Shown: one piece after another, positions 45,361-60,300 of the stretch | How the letters are laid out: each line of letters begins with the position of its first letter | How positions within the stretch are numbered: the first letter of the stretch is position 1 | NCBI GenBank assembly: GCA_900708905.1 | Contig: CAADRB010000011.1 | Location: forward strand, 2,009,263-2,073,262 | Source: Hymenolepis diminuta | Lineage: Eukaryota; Platyhelminthes; Cestoda; Cyclophyllidea; Hymenolepididae | Direction of reading: 5' to 3' | Length of the DNA: 64,000 bases | Made by a program: the position numbers and the translations under genes | The notes under the pieces: generated by a model | Told to the model about the DNA's origin: nothing | Seen by the model: the letters and a program-made list of their open reading frames with translations, nothing else | Database searches by the model: none

Positions 45361-48300
45361 CTGAATATGAAGCAAGAACATTAGTACAGTGCACCGTGTG
45401 CTGACAAATCATCACCTCAGATCTGTAAAGGCAAATTTTTTAAACTTAGGGTGAACTTGTTCTTACTTTTAAGCGTTACCTTATATTTGACCCAATCTCT
45501 TACTTTGCTCGGCACATGAATCACTCCTCGGTCCGTAAGTTGTTTATCGACTTTCTTACGTCATGTAACATTCGCAATTTTTAGTTAATTAATCGCTTCT
45601 TCAGTTCTACTAGTCTCATGGACGATGTTTTCTTTGTTTATCCCAATATAACCACACATATCCCAATCTTACGGTGACCTCCGACGTGGCATATGTGCGC
45701 TTTGGCAACTTGGAGACCGAGGATTCTAATTCATCCATTTGGGAAAAATTCCACTTGGAAGCCCAATTAGGTCAAATCTGCAAAACACATAGGAAAAAAA
45801 TCCAACCAGGTAAAAATAGGCCAGTCATTTTTTTCGTAGGAGGAAAATCAACTCGCACCCCTATTTGGATACCGCCAACCAGAAAGGTAAATTCAGTCTG
45901 ATGAAACGGTTAGGCAACCCAACTTTGTCAGATAAATTTATATTGCTTTGTTTATCTTCGAGGAAAAGGCTAAAGTGACACATTTTTAGCGAAAAGGGCA
46001 CTGGCTCTATGATCTAATTGCGTAGACATAAGCCAAATAGAAAACCGATCATATATGAAATGACCAATAACGTGAAATCAATTTAGATGTTTTTACAAAT
46101 CGTTGATGGAGAGAATTCGTAAAACACTCATCTTTAGTATGAATTCACCTTGAATGAGCTCTGCTATGTTTAAAATGCCTCTGTTAGTCTAATTTGCTTG
46201 CTCATAATTATAAGATATAAATGAATCGAAGTGGCATCACCAAACGACTTAGTAAATGAAATGATCAACAAACTCTGAATATCACGGCTTTGAACTCACC
46301 CAGATACCCAGGGACAGAATCATGAAAATCCATTTTTTGAACATTTAGATATTACGGAGTGAATTATGACCCCTATGCGTAAACTTTCAGGACTGAAACA
46401 GAGTAAGACTCCTGATATCCTGACTTCATTTTAAACTTCTATTTGATTCCCATTTCATCCCCTATTAGAACATTTACTTCCCTCTTGTGTTCAGATTTAA
46501 CGCCTCCGTTAGCCAGTACTATTAGGGTGCCGAAGAATATTACACAGTTTCCCAAATAAAGTTCCACAACTACGTAAGTAACTAGAAGTGTTCAACCTTT
46601 TTTCCCCTCAATACGAGGATGAATGCACCCAAATTAGTTGAGTTAAAGAGCTCTCGCATTCTGATCACATGCACATAAAGTGGGAATTGGTCTCTCCACC
46701 TCCCGCCTCCCCCCTCTTATTTGAAAAGCAAATGAACTAACATCCACACACTCGGAAAAAAAGATGCGGATTTAATTAAACGGCGCGGCAGCCGTGATTA
46801 AGTAACGCTTACAAAGCCAGAGATTTAAAGAACCTGAGGAATTTCCGCATTTTTGATTTCGCCCTATATACCACAGTATATGGTCACAATTCACCTGATG
46901 CTAGCATTTCGTACTATAATAAAAGCTTACTAATCAGGAGGGAGAATATACTGTTTTTACGTGTCTACAGTCAAAATCTTATTTAATGAAGCATCAAGGT
47001 CGATGCTTGTATCTTTCTTTATGCTCCAAGTTTCAACAGTTTAGTGCTGTTAGATGAAATACTACCAATAATCACCACTTACTGATTGGTCCATTCTTTT
47101 GACCAGTCGTGTTCTGCTGCATCACACGTGAAAACCAATTAGTAGCAATGATTTCGCCAATCTTATCCGACCAATCATAACAAAAATGGGTGATAAAAAT
47201 AGCTTGCAAATCATGTCAATTATGGGTCTGGAAGAGGGGATACTTCAATCTTCTATCTCCTGTGGTCGGAGGTAATGCCAACAGAGTTAAAACTGTTCAA
47301 CCTTTTCTTATTTCTCAACCGAACAACTTATGATGCGTCTCTAAATTGAGTTACAACAGAGCATAAACACAATTATTGTATTTGAAATGAATTTATTTCC
47401 TTCTATAATATAATACCTACTATTGCGTGTGGGAATGGCTCACTTTACTTAAAGGGCTACAAAAGATCACAATTGTGACGGCCAACGAAACAGTCATGAC
47501 ATTCCGTATTTAGGAAAAAAGAACACTTACCCTGCTTGAAGGATAGTTCATCAGACTCTACTCCCACATAATCATAAAGTGCTCGGATTGGTACTCCCGG
47601 TCTTCCATCGTCAATGAGGTCTGGATAGAGTGCAACATTTTCAGTTATTGCCGTTGGTTGTTGAACAACAGTACTCGTGGTTCCGCCATTCAAAGAGTTA
47701 TAGCCACTGGAAGAGACGAGAAACATCAATCAGTATAAGAGAAGAACTTAAATAGGGGATTGAAGACTAATCAAAGTGATACATAGCATGCATGCAGAGA
47801 TTAGGACCGGGATAGGGGGGTTGGTCTGGGAAAATCAAATGTTTGAAGTGATCAGAAGGAATGGATTTCTAGATCAAATCACAAACCCATGCTACCTTTG
47901 TAAGCCTCCGAGCTAACTTACATAAATTATGGAGAAAAAGTCTTTAACGTGAACTTAGATATTAAAATAAAAACAGACTTCCGAAAATTTAAATTGGAAA
48001 CGATTCAGCCCATTAAATCAAAAAAGCATATGATCCCTCATAAAATTAATACAATGAAGGAAAAAAGAAAGCTATTGAGGATTCACAATTCATTTCCTTC
48101 TGGTCATCTTTTTTATTTCCGTTTATTCGTTTATAGCGATAATGGATAATGAATATATTTCTTTTCATTCGGACGCCATCTAGATATTTCTTAGTTGCAT
48201 TGTAATATTATTCGATATAGAATACCAAAGGGCAAAAGGTCACATATTTGGACATGTATCTTCACAATCATGCATATTATTCATCCAGTGCATAACATAT

Positions 48301-51300
48301 GAATACATTTTGAATACACTTAATAACAGTAGAAAACAAACTTAGAAGAATGAAGTCTCTTCAGGGAGTCTAGTTAAGCTTCAAATTAGCATAGGGAAGA
48401 GACCTACTCGATTTAACCTTTCCAAGCTCAAAGGAGATGCCCATTTTATTAATTAACTCCTGAATTTAATTATTCCCCATTAATCGAAATTAACCATTGA
48501 GGTAAAGCGTCCATATGACGTGCACTGATATCCCGTTACTCCATGGACTTGTTTTGTTTTATTAATAGTATGTTCGGTTCCAAGCTTTATTTAATTAATA
48601 CAGCTGTGCCAAATCAGTAAAAGTGCAGTGCCAATCAATCAACAATTTAGGAGTCACTCATTAGGTGTTTCCTCATCTGTCTCATTCTCAGGATTCTCTT
48701 CCGATCCGATACTACTAGGACTTCGCAAACGCTTCGTTGAGACATCATCGACTAAATGACGTATAATCGGTTGTGAATGATTTTCAATTTTCGCGAGTAC
48801 AATCAGGTGTTCTGCGCTATCTTCCATCTTTCCAATAGCAGATTTGAGGGGCTCAGGGGATTTAGCAAGTGTTTCAGCAGCAGTGGGAGAATCAATATAT
48901 ATGGATTGGACCTCCGTGAGATCAGTGCCATTGCAATTACTACTTATTTATAAATTAAGCGACGGGTAGGGGAGAGGGAGGGGAAGTAATAGGAGAAAGA
49001 TAGAGAATATGTTAGTATATATAATGTTTATATATCATGCACTTGTTTTCCCTAGCTTCCAGATCTATTATAGATATGCTGAAGGCTTCCAGTTGAATAT
49101 GAGCAGACAACCGACCTCTACTGCGTATTTCCAAGCTCGAGATAGTGTTCGTATTTTGCGATTTCTGAGAGACAGACAAGAATGCACTGAGCGGACTGAA
49201 GCGAATATTTGTGTTAACCAATAGGAGAGTTCGTTTGGTTTACCGTACTCAAAAAATGTAAACCTCCGTCATGCACGTCCCTACTCACGCTACGTTAGAC
49301 TCTGGCGATTTTAGTAGGAAATTTACCGGAAATGAAAAGATCTTTTACTGGCAAATTTAAGACCTCAATGCCACTTAAATTCTTAAAACGATTTAACTAT
49401 AAATCAAATCACAAATCACTTTGTCCCCACAATATCGATTGTTGACATTACTCTTTAGTGAGCGAAATAATTCCTGATAAAAATTTGGGTTATATCTGTC
49501 TTTGGCATAGCAGAGTTTGCCATAGGTTTCCTGAGAAATCCGAATTCCGATTAATTTGTATAGGAAAATTGCCATTTAGTAATTATCCAACCATCAATTT
49601 GCCTTTTATTCCTGACAGACATTTGGTACAACGGTTATGAATTATTCCAACCATTTAATGAATATACACAGACAAATAAAGCCGTACCAAGGAGTATAAT
49701 GTATATTTGAATAATCTCGCTTTAAATTCCAAGCTGTTTGTCCACTTAATTTTTCCAAAGCCAAAACAGTCTCATTTATCTAGGTCTCAGTGACTCGAAA
49801 AGTTGATTTATCAAGAATACAAACAGGGGTGAGGGGGGGGGGGCTGATTCTGGACATGAAGAATAATCCTTGAGATAAGTTAAATCTAACAGGATCCAAA
49901 ATAAGATCTTAAACTACTAATTAAAACTACGCTTAAAAGAATAGGGCACTTGGAACTGTTAGTGAAGAAATATCTGAAATTATAACAAACACTATTTCTT
50001 CATTCAGATGAAAAGGGGATTATGTATAAAAGTAACAAAAACTACTCAGACAGGGGAGTAAAAACGAGTCAGGAAAAACTAAACTCATGTGTTGACTGAA
50101 TATAAACCGACAACATTAATAACAAAAACGGAGGCAGCTTCAGATTTTTTACAATATGACTCTAAATATTTACTCAAAAAAATATGAAAATACTTTCTTA
50201 CACCAAGATATATCATCATGGTTACAGGATTTACAAAATATAGAGTAAAATAGAATTTAAAGTGAATAAAATTCCTTCAAAACTTGAGTATGACAGTTAT
50301 AAATTATTCCAATCACTTAAAAACAAAAAAAACAGACTTTGAACTTGCAGAGTGTCCAGTAGATTGGAGGGCTTACCAATGTGTATTTAATTAGTCTCAC
50401 TTTAAATTCTAACAAGGTCTGTTCGATCGACTCTTTTTTAATATAAAACAACATTATCATTTATCAATTTCTCGCAAGCTAAATATTAAAATTGTCACCA
50501 ATGTCAAAAGAATAGGATAATGACACGGAGATTCATCTAAGAAGCAAGAAAGAAAAATTTTTGTGAGATAAGTAAATCAAACTGAATGAGGCCCTAAAAT
50601 TTATTCAATAGAAGTCAAGATAAGAAAAGTTAGATGGGAGCAAGAAAAATAAAGCCTGTAGATTATATGCAATCAGCTTTCACTAGTTTCAATTTCAAAA
50701 CGAGGAAAAACTGCTTGATTTGCACCACCGAAGAGCATAAATACAAAAAGTCATATTACTACCGAACACCAAACCAGAAAATCAAGATAAATTGCAGTGA
50801 CAACGAAAATGCAGACAACAATAATGAAGACGACGCCTTCACAGAACGACAGTTCATGAAGAGGAAATAAAACTGACCTCGCCGACATGTCATCAACTCC
50901 ATAATCGTTGTTTTCTCCCAATGTGTAGTCATCACTGTATATAAGAAGATTAAAACGATAACAATAATACCTAAATCCGTTCAACGAGAAAAAATTTCAA
51001 AGCCCATTAAGGAAATTGTTACGGACATTTAATGTTGGTTGAAAGAAGATATACTAGAGCCGCTTGTTTAAGCAATTCCTATCATACCAATATCCTTGCT
51101 GATCGAAATTAACCTGTGCGGTGGGTCATCCACATCAGCGGATGTTCATCGAATTCATGACCTCTAACCTAGCAGACGTGCATGTTAACCACTGCGAAAT
51201 TCTAAAGCTACTCAAATCGAGTATCTCTGTTAATTAACCAATACTGTAGCCAGTGTGGTTGGCCACTGGATATAATCGCCGATGGATTCTGACTTCAAAC

Positions 51301-54300
51301 CGATAGCCGTCAGTATACAGGAAAAATATGTTATTTAAATCAACTTACGCAGTTAAAGCTGTGTCAGTAACTCCGGCATTGGTTGGGCGTTCCGGTGAAG
51401 AGATCATCTTCATACTGGTCAGGGTTACACCACTGTTAGTATCGGCAACGGCCGATTTACCTTTCTTGCCCAGGGCGCACAACTCGGGACTGTATTCCTG
51501 AAGAAGAAAATGAAAATAAAGATAGGATTAATGTAAAGAGGAGAGAGATATCTTAAGACTATCTTGTTCTGTGGACTATCATACTCAGAATGTCGATCAC
51601 GAAGTGGTTTATAATAACGTGGCTATATCTGTTAATAGTGTACAATATGCTACAGTAGAGAGGAAATAGTTTGAAAAAGGACAGATTTGATTCATGGAAT
51701 TTGGAACAATTACATCTTCTCCTCTCAGCCCGAAGAACATATACTGCTGCTTTTTCAAACGGTTTTTTAAAGAGACTCGTTCACTGAATCTGATACGTGG
51801 TTTTCAACCATCTTTGTCTTTTATAAGACACCAAGTAACCGAAATTGAACACTGGAAGTACTTGCTGATCATTGCGCTCTAGGAACAGTGATCCTGTCGA
51901 CAGTGCAAGGACTCTATTTTGCTTTCCGTAAACATTCCCATACAGTTAGCAGCTTTGCACTTCAATTTTTTCGCTGGAATTCTCTTAAGGTAGGATAGAA
52001 AATTAACTGTTTTAGCTAGTTCATAAAAAGTTTTATTATAATGTGAGGTAGCAGTTATCACCTATTTCTGCCAAATCCAATAACCGTCTTAATCCCAACG
52101 ATCCAGAGTTAAAAGCAGAAAAGCTGAATGATTGATGAGATCGAGGATAGGAACTTTCCATCTATAAACAACCGGAAATGGGCAGGAATGGCTGGGAACA
52201 CACAGACAACAGAAATGCCTGTAATCTAACTGGTAATTGTAGCCAGTATAATCGCGCCTGTTATGTACTTATCACACAGGTGAGTCGGCCGCGAACTTTG
52301 CTGGGTTAGGACTTCTTTCGTCCCTGTTACTACTAGATCAGCGACATCTAGATTGATCAACTCAAGACGGCAATCATTAACTATCATGTATTAAATAAAA
52401 AAGCCTACCAACGCCTAGCTTTGAAGAAAAAAATTGATTAATGGTTTGATTTAAAATGAAAATCTGTCGTTCAGATAGTAGTTTTCATGTTTTAAATAAG
52501 TATGTTTTTGGGTATTCAACACATTGAAAATTGCTATGTAGGTGAAGTAAATAACAATATAAGTGGATGACAAAGATATATCATACTCGCACTTTTTAGA
52601 TAAAAAAGTATTTAATAAACTCGTTTATCGGGAGTGTAAAAATGAATAAAATTTCCCGAATACATCTCTTGAAATAGTTTTTATAAAAAGAATGGAAACT
52701 GAAACTCAAAAGGGCATACTCTTAAAAAACGAAGGAACTTCCCCTTTAGCAGATTCAAGTTGCAACAGTGTTGAAATAAACTTATTACATATAGGGATTA
52801 TAGAATGCTCTATGAGCGATCAAGTGGCAGTGTGTGTTCGTTCGAATATATTCTGTTTGATTATTTAAGAAGCACATATCCGAGATATACAGACGATCTA
52901 CATTCTTCAGTAATGATAATGATATCTGTGGTATTTCGGAACAAGTTTGCTAGATATGTTCTAAGTCAAATAGTGAAAAGATGCGAGAACAGTAGCGAAA
53001 ACAAGAAAATTTTTCTACGAATTACTGTCTTTATATTTTCCTTTTCTTGGAAAACTAGTTGCATTCCAAGCGCATTACTTGCGATTACTACCACCCGTTA
53101 TGCAACAGCTCCGAGTATAATTTATGACCATTAGCTTACTAAATTCCAACAATGATAGAGAAATGACATGGTAAATAGTCCTTTTTTTTGAGGCTAAAAT
53201 CAGAACTACTTGTTTATTTAAGGATCACGTATTCGTGATATATGGGCTACCTAATGTTAATAATTGGGACTGATATTTTGAACCTCATATGCCTTTAAAT
53301 TTCCAAGCCCACTTGACTTGGGGGAGAAGTATGCCGGAACCCCTCCATTGAGAAAGTCAGATTCTTGCACCTCATCTTTTGACCGTCCTCACGTTGATGA
53401 GTGTGTGCTAATGAGCATAGATCATGCGACCTCTGACTTAGCAGACGTGCACATTGACCATAAAATTAATAATAATGCAGAGCTGTGAAAATCGGCTTTA
53501 CGAAAACAAAATGTCCTTTCTGGTAATTGCTACGTCTTATTATCCCCCTTTCCTGGGAAGACTAATTACATTGCTAAGGCCCATTACCAATAGCCAAACA
53601 ACTGTACAATAAATTTGCCCCACACCATTGTCGCTCATTAGTTCAACAGAATCCTAATGATGTAATATGATAAACGGTCTTGTTTTGAGACTAAATTTAG
53701 AACCACCTATAGGACAGAGGCTAATGTAAGTTTTTCTTCAGCTTCAGTGAAAAGCTGAACTTGAACTTGATGGAAACAAAATGGAAATTCTCAATGATTA
53801 GAAGTAGTTTATAGGGAAATAGCTTTCCTAGAAACAAGAACCTGTATTCTGACTTAAATTGCATAGACAGAAGGTCGAGGATACGAAAATGGTCACGCTC
53901 TTCTCCTTCCTTTTCTAAGTAAATTTAGAACGATCGCGGTCATTGTCAAAGGCTACATAAATATACGCTCAATAAGTACCAAAATACGGACTGATAATTA
54001 GACTGTGAAACCAAATTTAGAGTTGCCAATACATGTTAGATTGTACGTACATTACATGTTATTCCGTAAAGTTTGTGAAAATAGAGATTAATAGTGTGAC
54101 CGAGTCTGATCAACAGAGGCGCAAATATGGCAAGATTCTTGAAAGACTCTTCTACATGACTATAATTAGTCTACAAAAGAATGTATATAAGGTATTAAAG
54201 GTGAAGAGAAACGTGATCTGGTGTGGGTCAGATGAAAAACAGTCGCATCTTCTAGGTGCATAAGCCGATCCTACTACTAGCTAGCTCTCAGTGCCAAATG

Positions 54301-57300
54301 TCACTGTAAATAACCGTAAATGCGCTATATACTTAAAACAACAATTATTTTCGTGCTTTTTACCATACATCAAAACGATGATAAACACATCCATCGATTT
54401 GGAAAAACATTGGTAATGTGGCACCAGCATGGATACTACCAAGGGAGGTTGACTTTATCCATGATAAATTAGCTAATAAAAATAAACACCAGGGTTACTG
54501 TGTTAGAGATCACGGGTTCGAAACCCATTGGTGGACATTTACCAACAGGATAGCCAATAGTACTTATTGTGGTACTCGGAACATAAAATAAATTCCCTTT
54601 GAGGTACGACGACTTGAGTATGACTTGACGACGACACAGTTCTGAATACGTTACACTATTTATAAGGGGGTTACCAAAGGGATTTTCGAGTGAGACTACA
54701 ATAAGTCCTCTATCTATCCAAGAAAATACACACTTTCGTCAAGTCAGAGGTCACGAGATCTACGCCCATCTAGTGATGTGAATGGCTAACCATACTGATC
54801 AGCTCTGATTAACATGAGAGGCTACAGAATGGGAGGTTCTCATAAATGACGTTCCAAGATATTTTCCAAGCCAAATGTTGTTAACACTTTACTTAATGAT
54901 CTTACGATATAATATCATAGGCATACCTCGTCTCATATCACCTAAATGCTTTACTGAAAATAAGGTCGGAGTGATGCGAACACTCACGTTTTAAAGTCGC
55001 GCAATTCAGATGTCAGCTTTCCAAATAACAATGACTTGTGACAACCTACATCTCTGCCAAAGGTCAAAAGTTCAGTGACTGTCTGTGCAACCTGGTTATC
55101 AAACCTGCTAAATACAGGGACGACTAAATGCTTCTGAATCAGGATGCTATCTACCTACTAAATTTGAGTTTCAAGAAACGTCCTGCCAAACGGGGCAGGA
55201 GTTTATTGATATGAACCATAAAATTTCAAATCGTCTAATGAAGCATAGAATGTGATTCTTTGCTTACCTGAAAAGCAGGGAAGTTGGTAGGCATATCCAC
55301 TCCATACAAGAGGGACCACTTTTTCAAATCCGCATCTGCATCCACCTTAGAAATAGTGTCCTTCATTTCTGCGAAGATTTTTGGGAGGCTAAAAGGAAAA
55401 TCAGAAATATAAGTAGATTTGTGCTTTCCTATGGCAAGATCGTGCAAAATCATCCTGTTTTATTGGTCTTTGGAAGAAATTACTAAGTAGTTCAGGTGAC
55501 GAATCAGGAAATTTGAATTTCGGAATGTGAATTACCCATCTAATAAATATCGTGTAACCTGAACCCAAAAATCAAATGAAGAGGGACTCTTGATATCTTG
55601 ACTTTATTCTTAAAATCTTTTCGAGCTTCTCACCATTATCTTATTGGACTATTTAGTTATCGGATTTCAGTTCCTTAACACAATGAAAGAATTTCACGTT
55701 TTTGCCATTCCTTACAAGAATAATGAATTGAGTCAAATAAATCCCTCCACTAATCAACAGCCACCTCATTTAAACCAAATTTTTAATTTCTGAGTGAATG
55801 ATCGAAATAGGATGTATTTTGAAGAGAGACAAAAACCACGCGATAGGCCGAATGAGTAAACAAAAATGGTTCTCAGTTTTAATTAAACCACTAAATCACT
55901 CGGCATTAGTACTTTAAAATTTGGTAAGAACCCAAGAGGTGTTACAAGTAGGATGGAAACTGTGTGACACTTGGTGGATTTTCACTTCAAGTGTTTTTAA
56001 TTCCTATTTAGCCTAGTTTGAACACTGTTGAATCAGTAGAGCTCAAAATCGAATAAAGAACGCTGATTAAAAGCAGCTGAATTTTTAATAGGTATGAACC
56101 AAGTTTCTGTATCTAATTGAATAAAAATGTCATAACTTAACGTTACCATGTGGCATACCCACGACTATCGATTCTTCTCAGACGTATGATTCCTGCATAT
56201 CAGGGCTTTTCTTCATTTCTCATACATTTTTCAATTATAAGTTTTCACGCAACGATATCAGTCTTTCTTCTATGTTACTAGTAAAAATTTGCAAGAGTAG
56301 CAGCCTAGTAAATTTTTCTGTACTACACTGGCAACTCCTAAGCCCTATATACTTCTATATCAATCCCGGAAAATAATAATAATGCCACCAATTTAACAGG
56401 ACTTATTAACAAAGAGAATAACAATCACTCCAAGAACGATGACAATTGGATTATCGAAACTAAACACTCAACAAATCGAACTACTAACGTATTCAAAGAT
56501 GATGTTTAGGATGAAGAGGATATCGCTTGATTCGAAGGCATTCGAAATTCAAAGCATTATAGTTTCATATATATATCAATTATAAAGGGACCCCATCATA
56601 ATTGGCTAAATTGATGAAATGCGCATACAGTGAATGTAATGTCTAGTTATTTATGGACTACAGAAAAGGGGTAAACTTCTTAAGAAAATTTCAATAAAGT
56701 TCTATATCTAGGTTACATAGACACAGAAACATTGGAAAAAGAATAACCTTTGGTAGTTTTACATTATGAAGCCTGAAAGGTAGCTTTACTGCCTACAGCA
56801 AAATATGCTGGCTACAAATGTATTGTTAGAAAAAGGAAAGATTAATTATCAATCAACAGAAGCAGATATAAAGCACAATCCACTCTCCATTTCAAAAAAA
56901 AAATAAAACTTTTAAAGAGCACCTTTGGCGTTTGAATTTTCAGAAGCCAAATAAAATCTACCAATTCCATTATTTCATGTTTTTCCTCACAAACGATCAA
57001 TAAAGAGTTTAAAACACTCCTCCTTCGGACGGCTTATGAACTGGATTATCCCACCATCAAAGAGGAGAAAAAGTATCCCAAAAGATGAGACAAAATGGGT
57101 TATGAGGTCGAGATGACGCACAAAATGACGAAGTTAAAGGGCAGTACGCGCGTATGCGCATGTCCCAGTGCGTGTAACAAATCAGAAGGGGTCAGGAAAA
57201 TCTCTCCCATAGAGAGGACTTTCACTCACTCAGTCTCGAGGCCATTTTGTAGAGCTACGTCGGTAAATGCAGCTGTAACAACGCGCAGAAACGCTGGTAG

Positions 57301-60300
57301 CTATTGGACAAATACAAATGTAACAGCCTTTCGCTTTTGATAATAACGCACACACACAATAAAGCTAAGACAGTCATTAAAAGCGGGTACAATGCATTTG
57401 CCTACCATTATTGAGACGTACAAGATTACCTGTGGAGGAAATTTTGGAAAATGTGACTACAAGGGTGAATAAAGTTTCACCTATCAGATTGCCTTTCAAT
57501 CTAGCTCTGAGATCATTTCGGACGGATTGATCAAATAATATGATGGAAAACATAAGGAAAATGTAGGGTTTAAGAATTAAAAAGTCAAGTTATTGCTATT
57601 CTGAGTTTCTAGATCCATCTCTACAACGAGAGGGAGAATACAAGACTGCTGTTAAATACTTGTTTTAGATGAACACAGAGGGAAAACTTCAGTCTTCTTA
57701 ACTAGTAAATAAAAAAGTGGTTAGAAAAAAAACAGGAAAAAAGTTCAATAAGCCGAGAAAAGATAACAGAGATGTTCGCGGGGTTTAGTATTAACCTTGT
57801 AACATCTACCTTGGCAGATGTGCATGCTAACCGCTACGCTACTGGCTCGCATGCAAATTATGCTATAATCATGGATCGAACAAGGGACTTCTAGAAAACG
57901 CTCTACTAATCCATACAGCATTCGGAATTATTTGGCCATTATGGACATTTAGGCATCTGCGTAAAATGTCCGAAATTTCCCTGGAATAACCCTAATAAGA
58001 CGGAAAGTAACTAACTGTAGAAAATATAGTTGCATGAAAATGGCAGTATTCGGAGAATAAAATAGCGCAACTTGAATAATGAGAACGATATAACAATTCT
58101 AAACCCAAAGCATAGCCTACCTAGTATGTATTCAAGAGAGAATATTTTTGAACGGTGAGTAACATTTGATCCGTAAAAAACGCAAGTGATGAGATTTCGT
58201 GGTTTAATGAAAGAGCTGCAAGGTAAGCAATTTTAAGAAAGATCTTACTTTAACTAAACTAGGGAAAAACAAACCCATTTAGTTGATATTCGTCAGTTCC
58301 AGTTAGGAACTGGAAAGAGAAAAAAGCAGAACCTGGGAGAAATATTAATTATAGGCAAAGTCCTAAAATAGAATCAACTCAATAAAGATCATGCTCAGTT
58401 AACTGAAGCCATAAATTAGGTGAAGAAACCGGTCTTCAGGATAAGCACAAACAGATGCTCTAAATCGCCAAACAAAATAAGTATGTTAAATATTAATGTG
58501 AATAATTGAATAAAGTTGAGACCTGATATGTTAAAACTTTAGTATCGTTTAGACGCCCTTGGGTACTAGAAATAAATTGAGGAGGAGTACAACTGGTCAG
58601 AAAAAGATCTGAACATCGCATGCATTAACTCTGAAAGTTGAATTTTAGAATAAAAGGACATGACGGAATGATATAAAAAGCAATAAGTAAAAATTCAAAC
58701 AAAGCAAGACTCTTAAGGTGTCCTGGCTATTTCCTTCACCCCTATTTGATCCTTATCAATAATTTTGTTTTTCCAAGGATAATAGTTATTTCAGTAATGC
58801 AGTTGAGATAATGAAAATTAATCACTATGAATATAAATATTATTTTATAACAGACTCAAATATGTGGCAAGGAAATGAAAGAAATCATGAATTTCAAGAG
58901 TGGAATCGTAAAGATGGACAAATTTAACCAAACTGATTCTAGTAGGTCACTAATTGACAGTTTAACTATTGCAACGGAGGAGAGGAATGAAAACCAGACC
59001 TGGGAGCGACATTAATCATAATCAAAACCCCAAAATGACTGACTGAAAGACAACTGGGAATTGCCCTAAATATCAGGTTGTAACAAAAGTTCTGTCCAAT
59101 TTTTGGACACGATTACTTCAATTTAGCATGTTAATGTTGTATGCTTATCTATGGTATTTAATAATATATTTTTTCTTCCTTCAGATTGTGTGATAATTAT
59201 CCTTATTAATAACTATTTTTATCCCTAATGTACACTCCAAATAAAGAGCATATCAGACATATTTCACTGTTTGAATTTCATCAAGGAAACACGGCAAGCT
59301 CAGCAGCAAAAACAATCAAATACACTTGTGCAAATGATGTTGTGAATGAAAAGACCTACAGAAGGTGGTTTTCACCTTCACGTTTCAAAAAGGATGACTT
59401 CAGCCTGAAAGACGAACCGAGAGCAGGATGCTCAAAAAACAATTCTGAGCAATTGCAAGTTGCCATTGAGGAAAATCCAACCTGCACTACAAGAGAACTG
59501 AGCAAAACCTATAACGTTAGCCGTCATATGACCATATATAGGGAAATGAAAAGACTTGACAAAGTCTCAAAGGTTGGCAAGTGGGTCCCACACGATTTGT
59601 CAGAAATCAACAAGCAACAGCGAGTGACCTGTTGTGTTTCACTGCGTTCTTGTGAACTTCACGCAATTTTTTTAGACCGAATCATAATTGACAGCGACGA
59701 GAAGTGGATCCTTTACAACAATGTTAAGCGCTAAAGATAGTGGCTAAGTCATGGTTCAAAGTCGATTCCACAACCGAGAAGTGGACTGCATCCCAAAAAA
59801 ATTCTTTTGTGTGAATGGTGGGATTTGAAGAGAATTTTTTATTATGAACTAATGGGTGACATTCAAATAATAGCATCTGAACTTTACTCTCAGCAGCTAA
59901 CTCGTTTAGAAGCAGTTTTACAGGAAAAACGGCTTTGATCAATCGAAAAGGAGTGATTCTGAACCATGACAATGCCAGACCCCACACCTCAGGAGCAACC
60001 AAAAATCTCGTTGAAGAATTTGGCTAGGAAGTCATGCATCATCTACCATATTCTCCCAATCATGCACCAACCCATTTTCATCTTTTCAGGAGCTTACAAG
60101 ATCATTTAACGGGACAAAAGCTTACTTTAAGAGAAGAGGTCGAAATGAAGAAGGTAGTTTCTTTTTTTGAGTCCAAACTTTATAAATTCTATGAAGAAGG
60201 AATGAGAAAGCTTATGACAAGATGGGACGATATAATTTATAAAAATAGCGACTATGTTGAACACTAAATAAATGTATTTTTGATAAAATTTTCACTTTAA

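Noticed and set aside
45068..45364. 98-codon plus-strand open frame
   Set aside because: It is antisense to the last SH3 exon and to purine-rich flanking DNA. The minus strand carries the certain coding sequence.
45674..45901. 75-codon plus-strand frame with polar composition
   Set aside because: It looks somewhat protein-like and ends near a GTAAAT, but no start, acceptor pair or homology was found, and it is antisense within a syndapin intron. It may be repeat-derived.
48654..48942. Reading this exon as the last exon of a different gene
   Set aside because: Its entry phase equals that left by syndapin exon 9, it lies on the same strand between two syndapin exons, and no other upstream minus-strand exon needs an end.
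52805..53134. 109-codon plus-strand open frame
   Set aside because: Antisense in the syndapin intron, with no domain. It overlaps old duplicated intronic sequence.
54508..54527. Possible functional tRNA gene from the perfect T-arm-like motif
   Set aside because: There is no acceptor-stem pairing or cloverleaf around it, and the sequence belongs to a dispersed SINE family.
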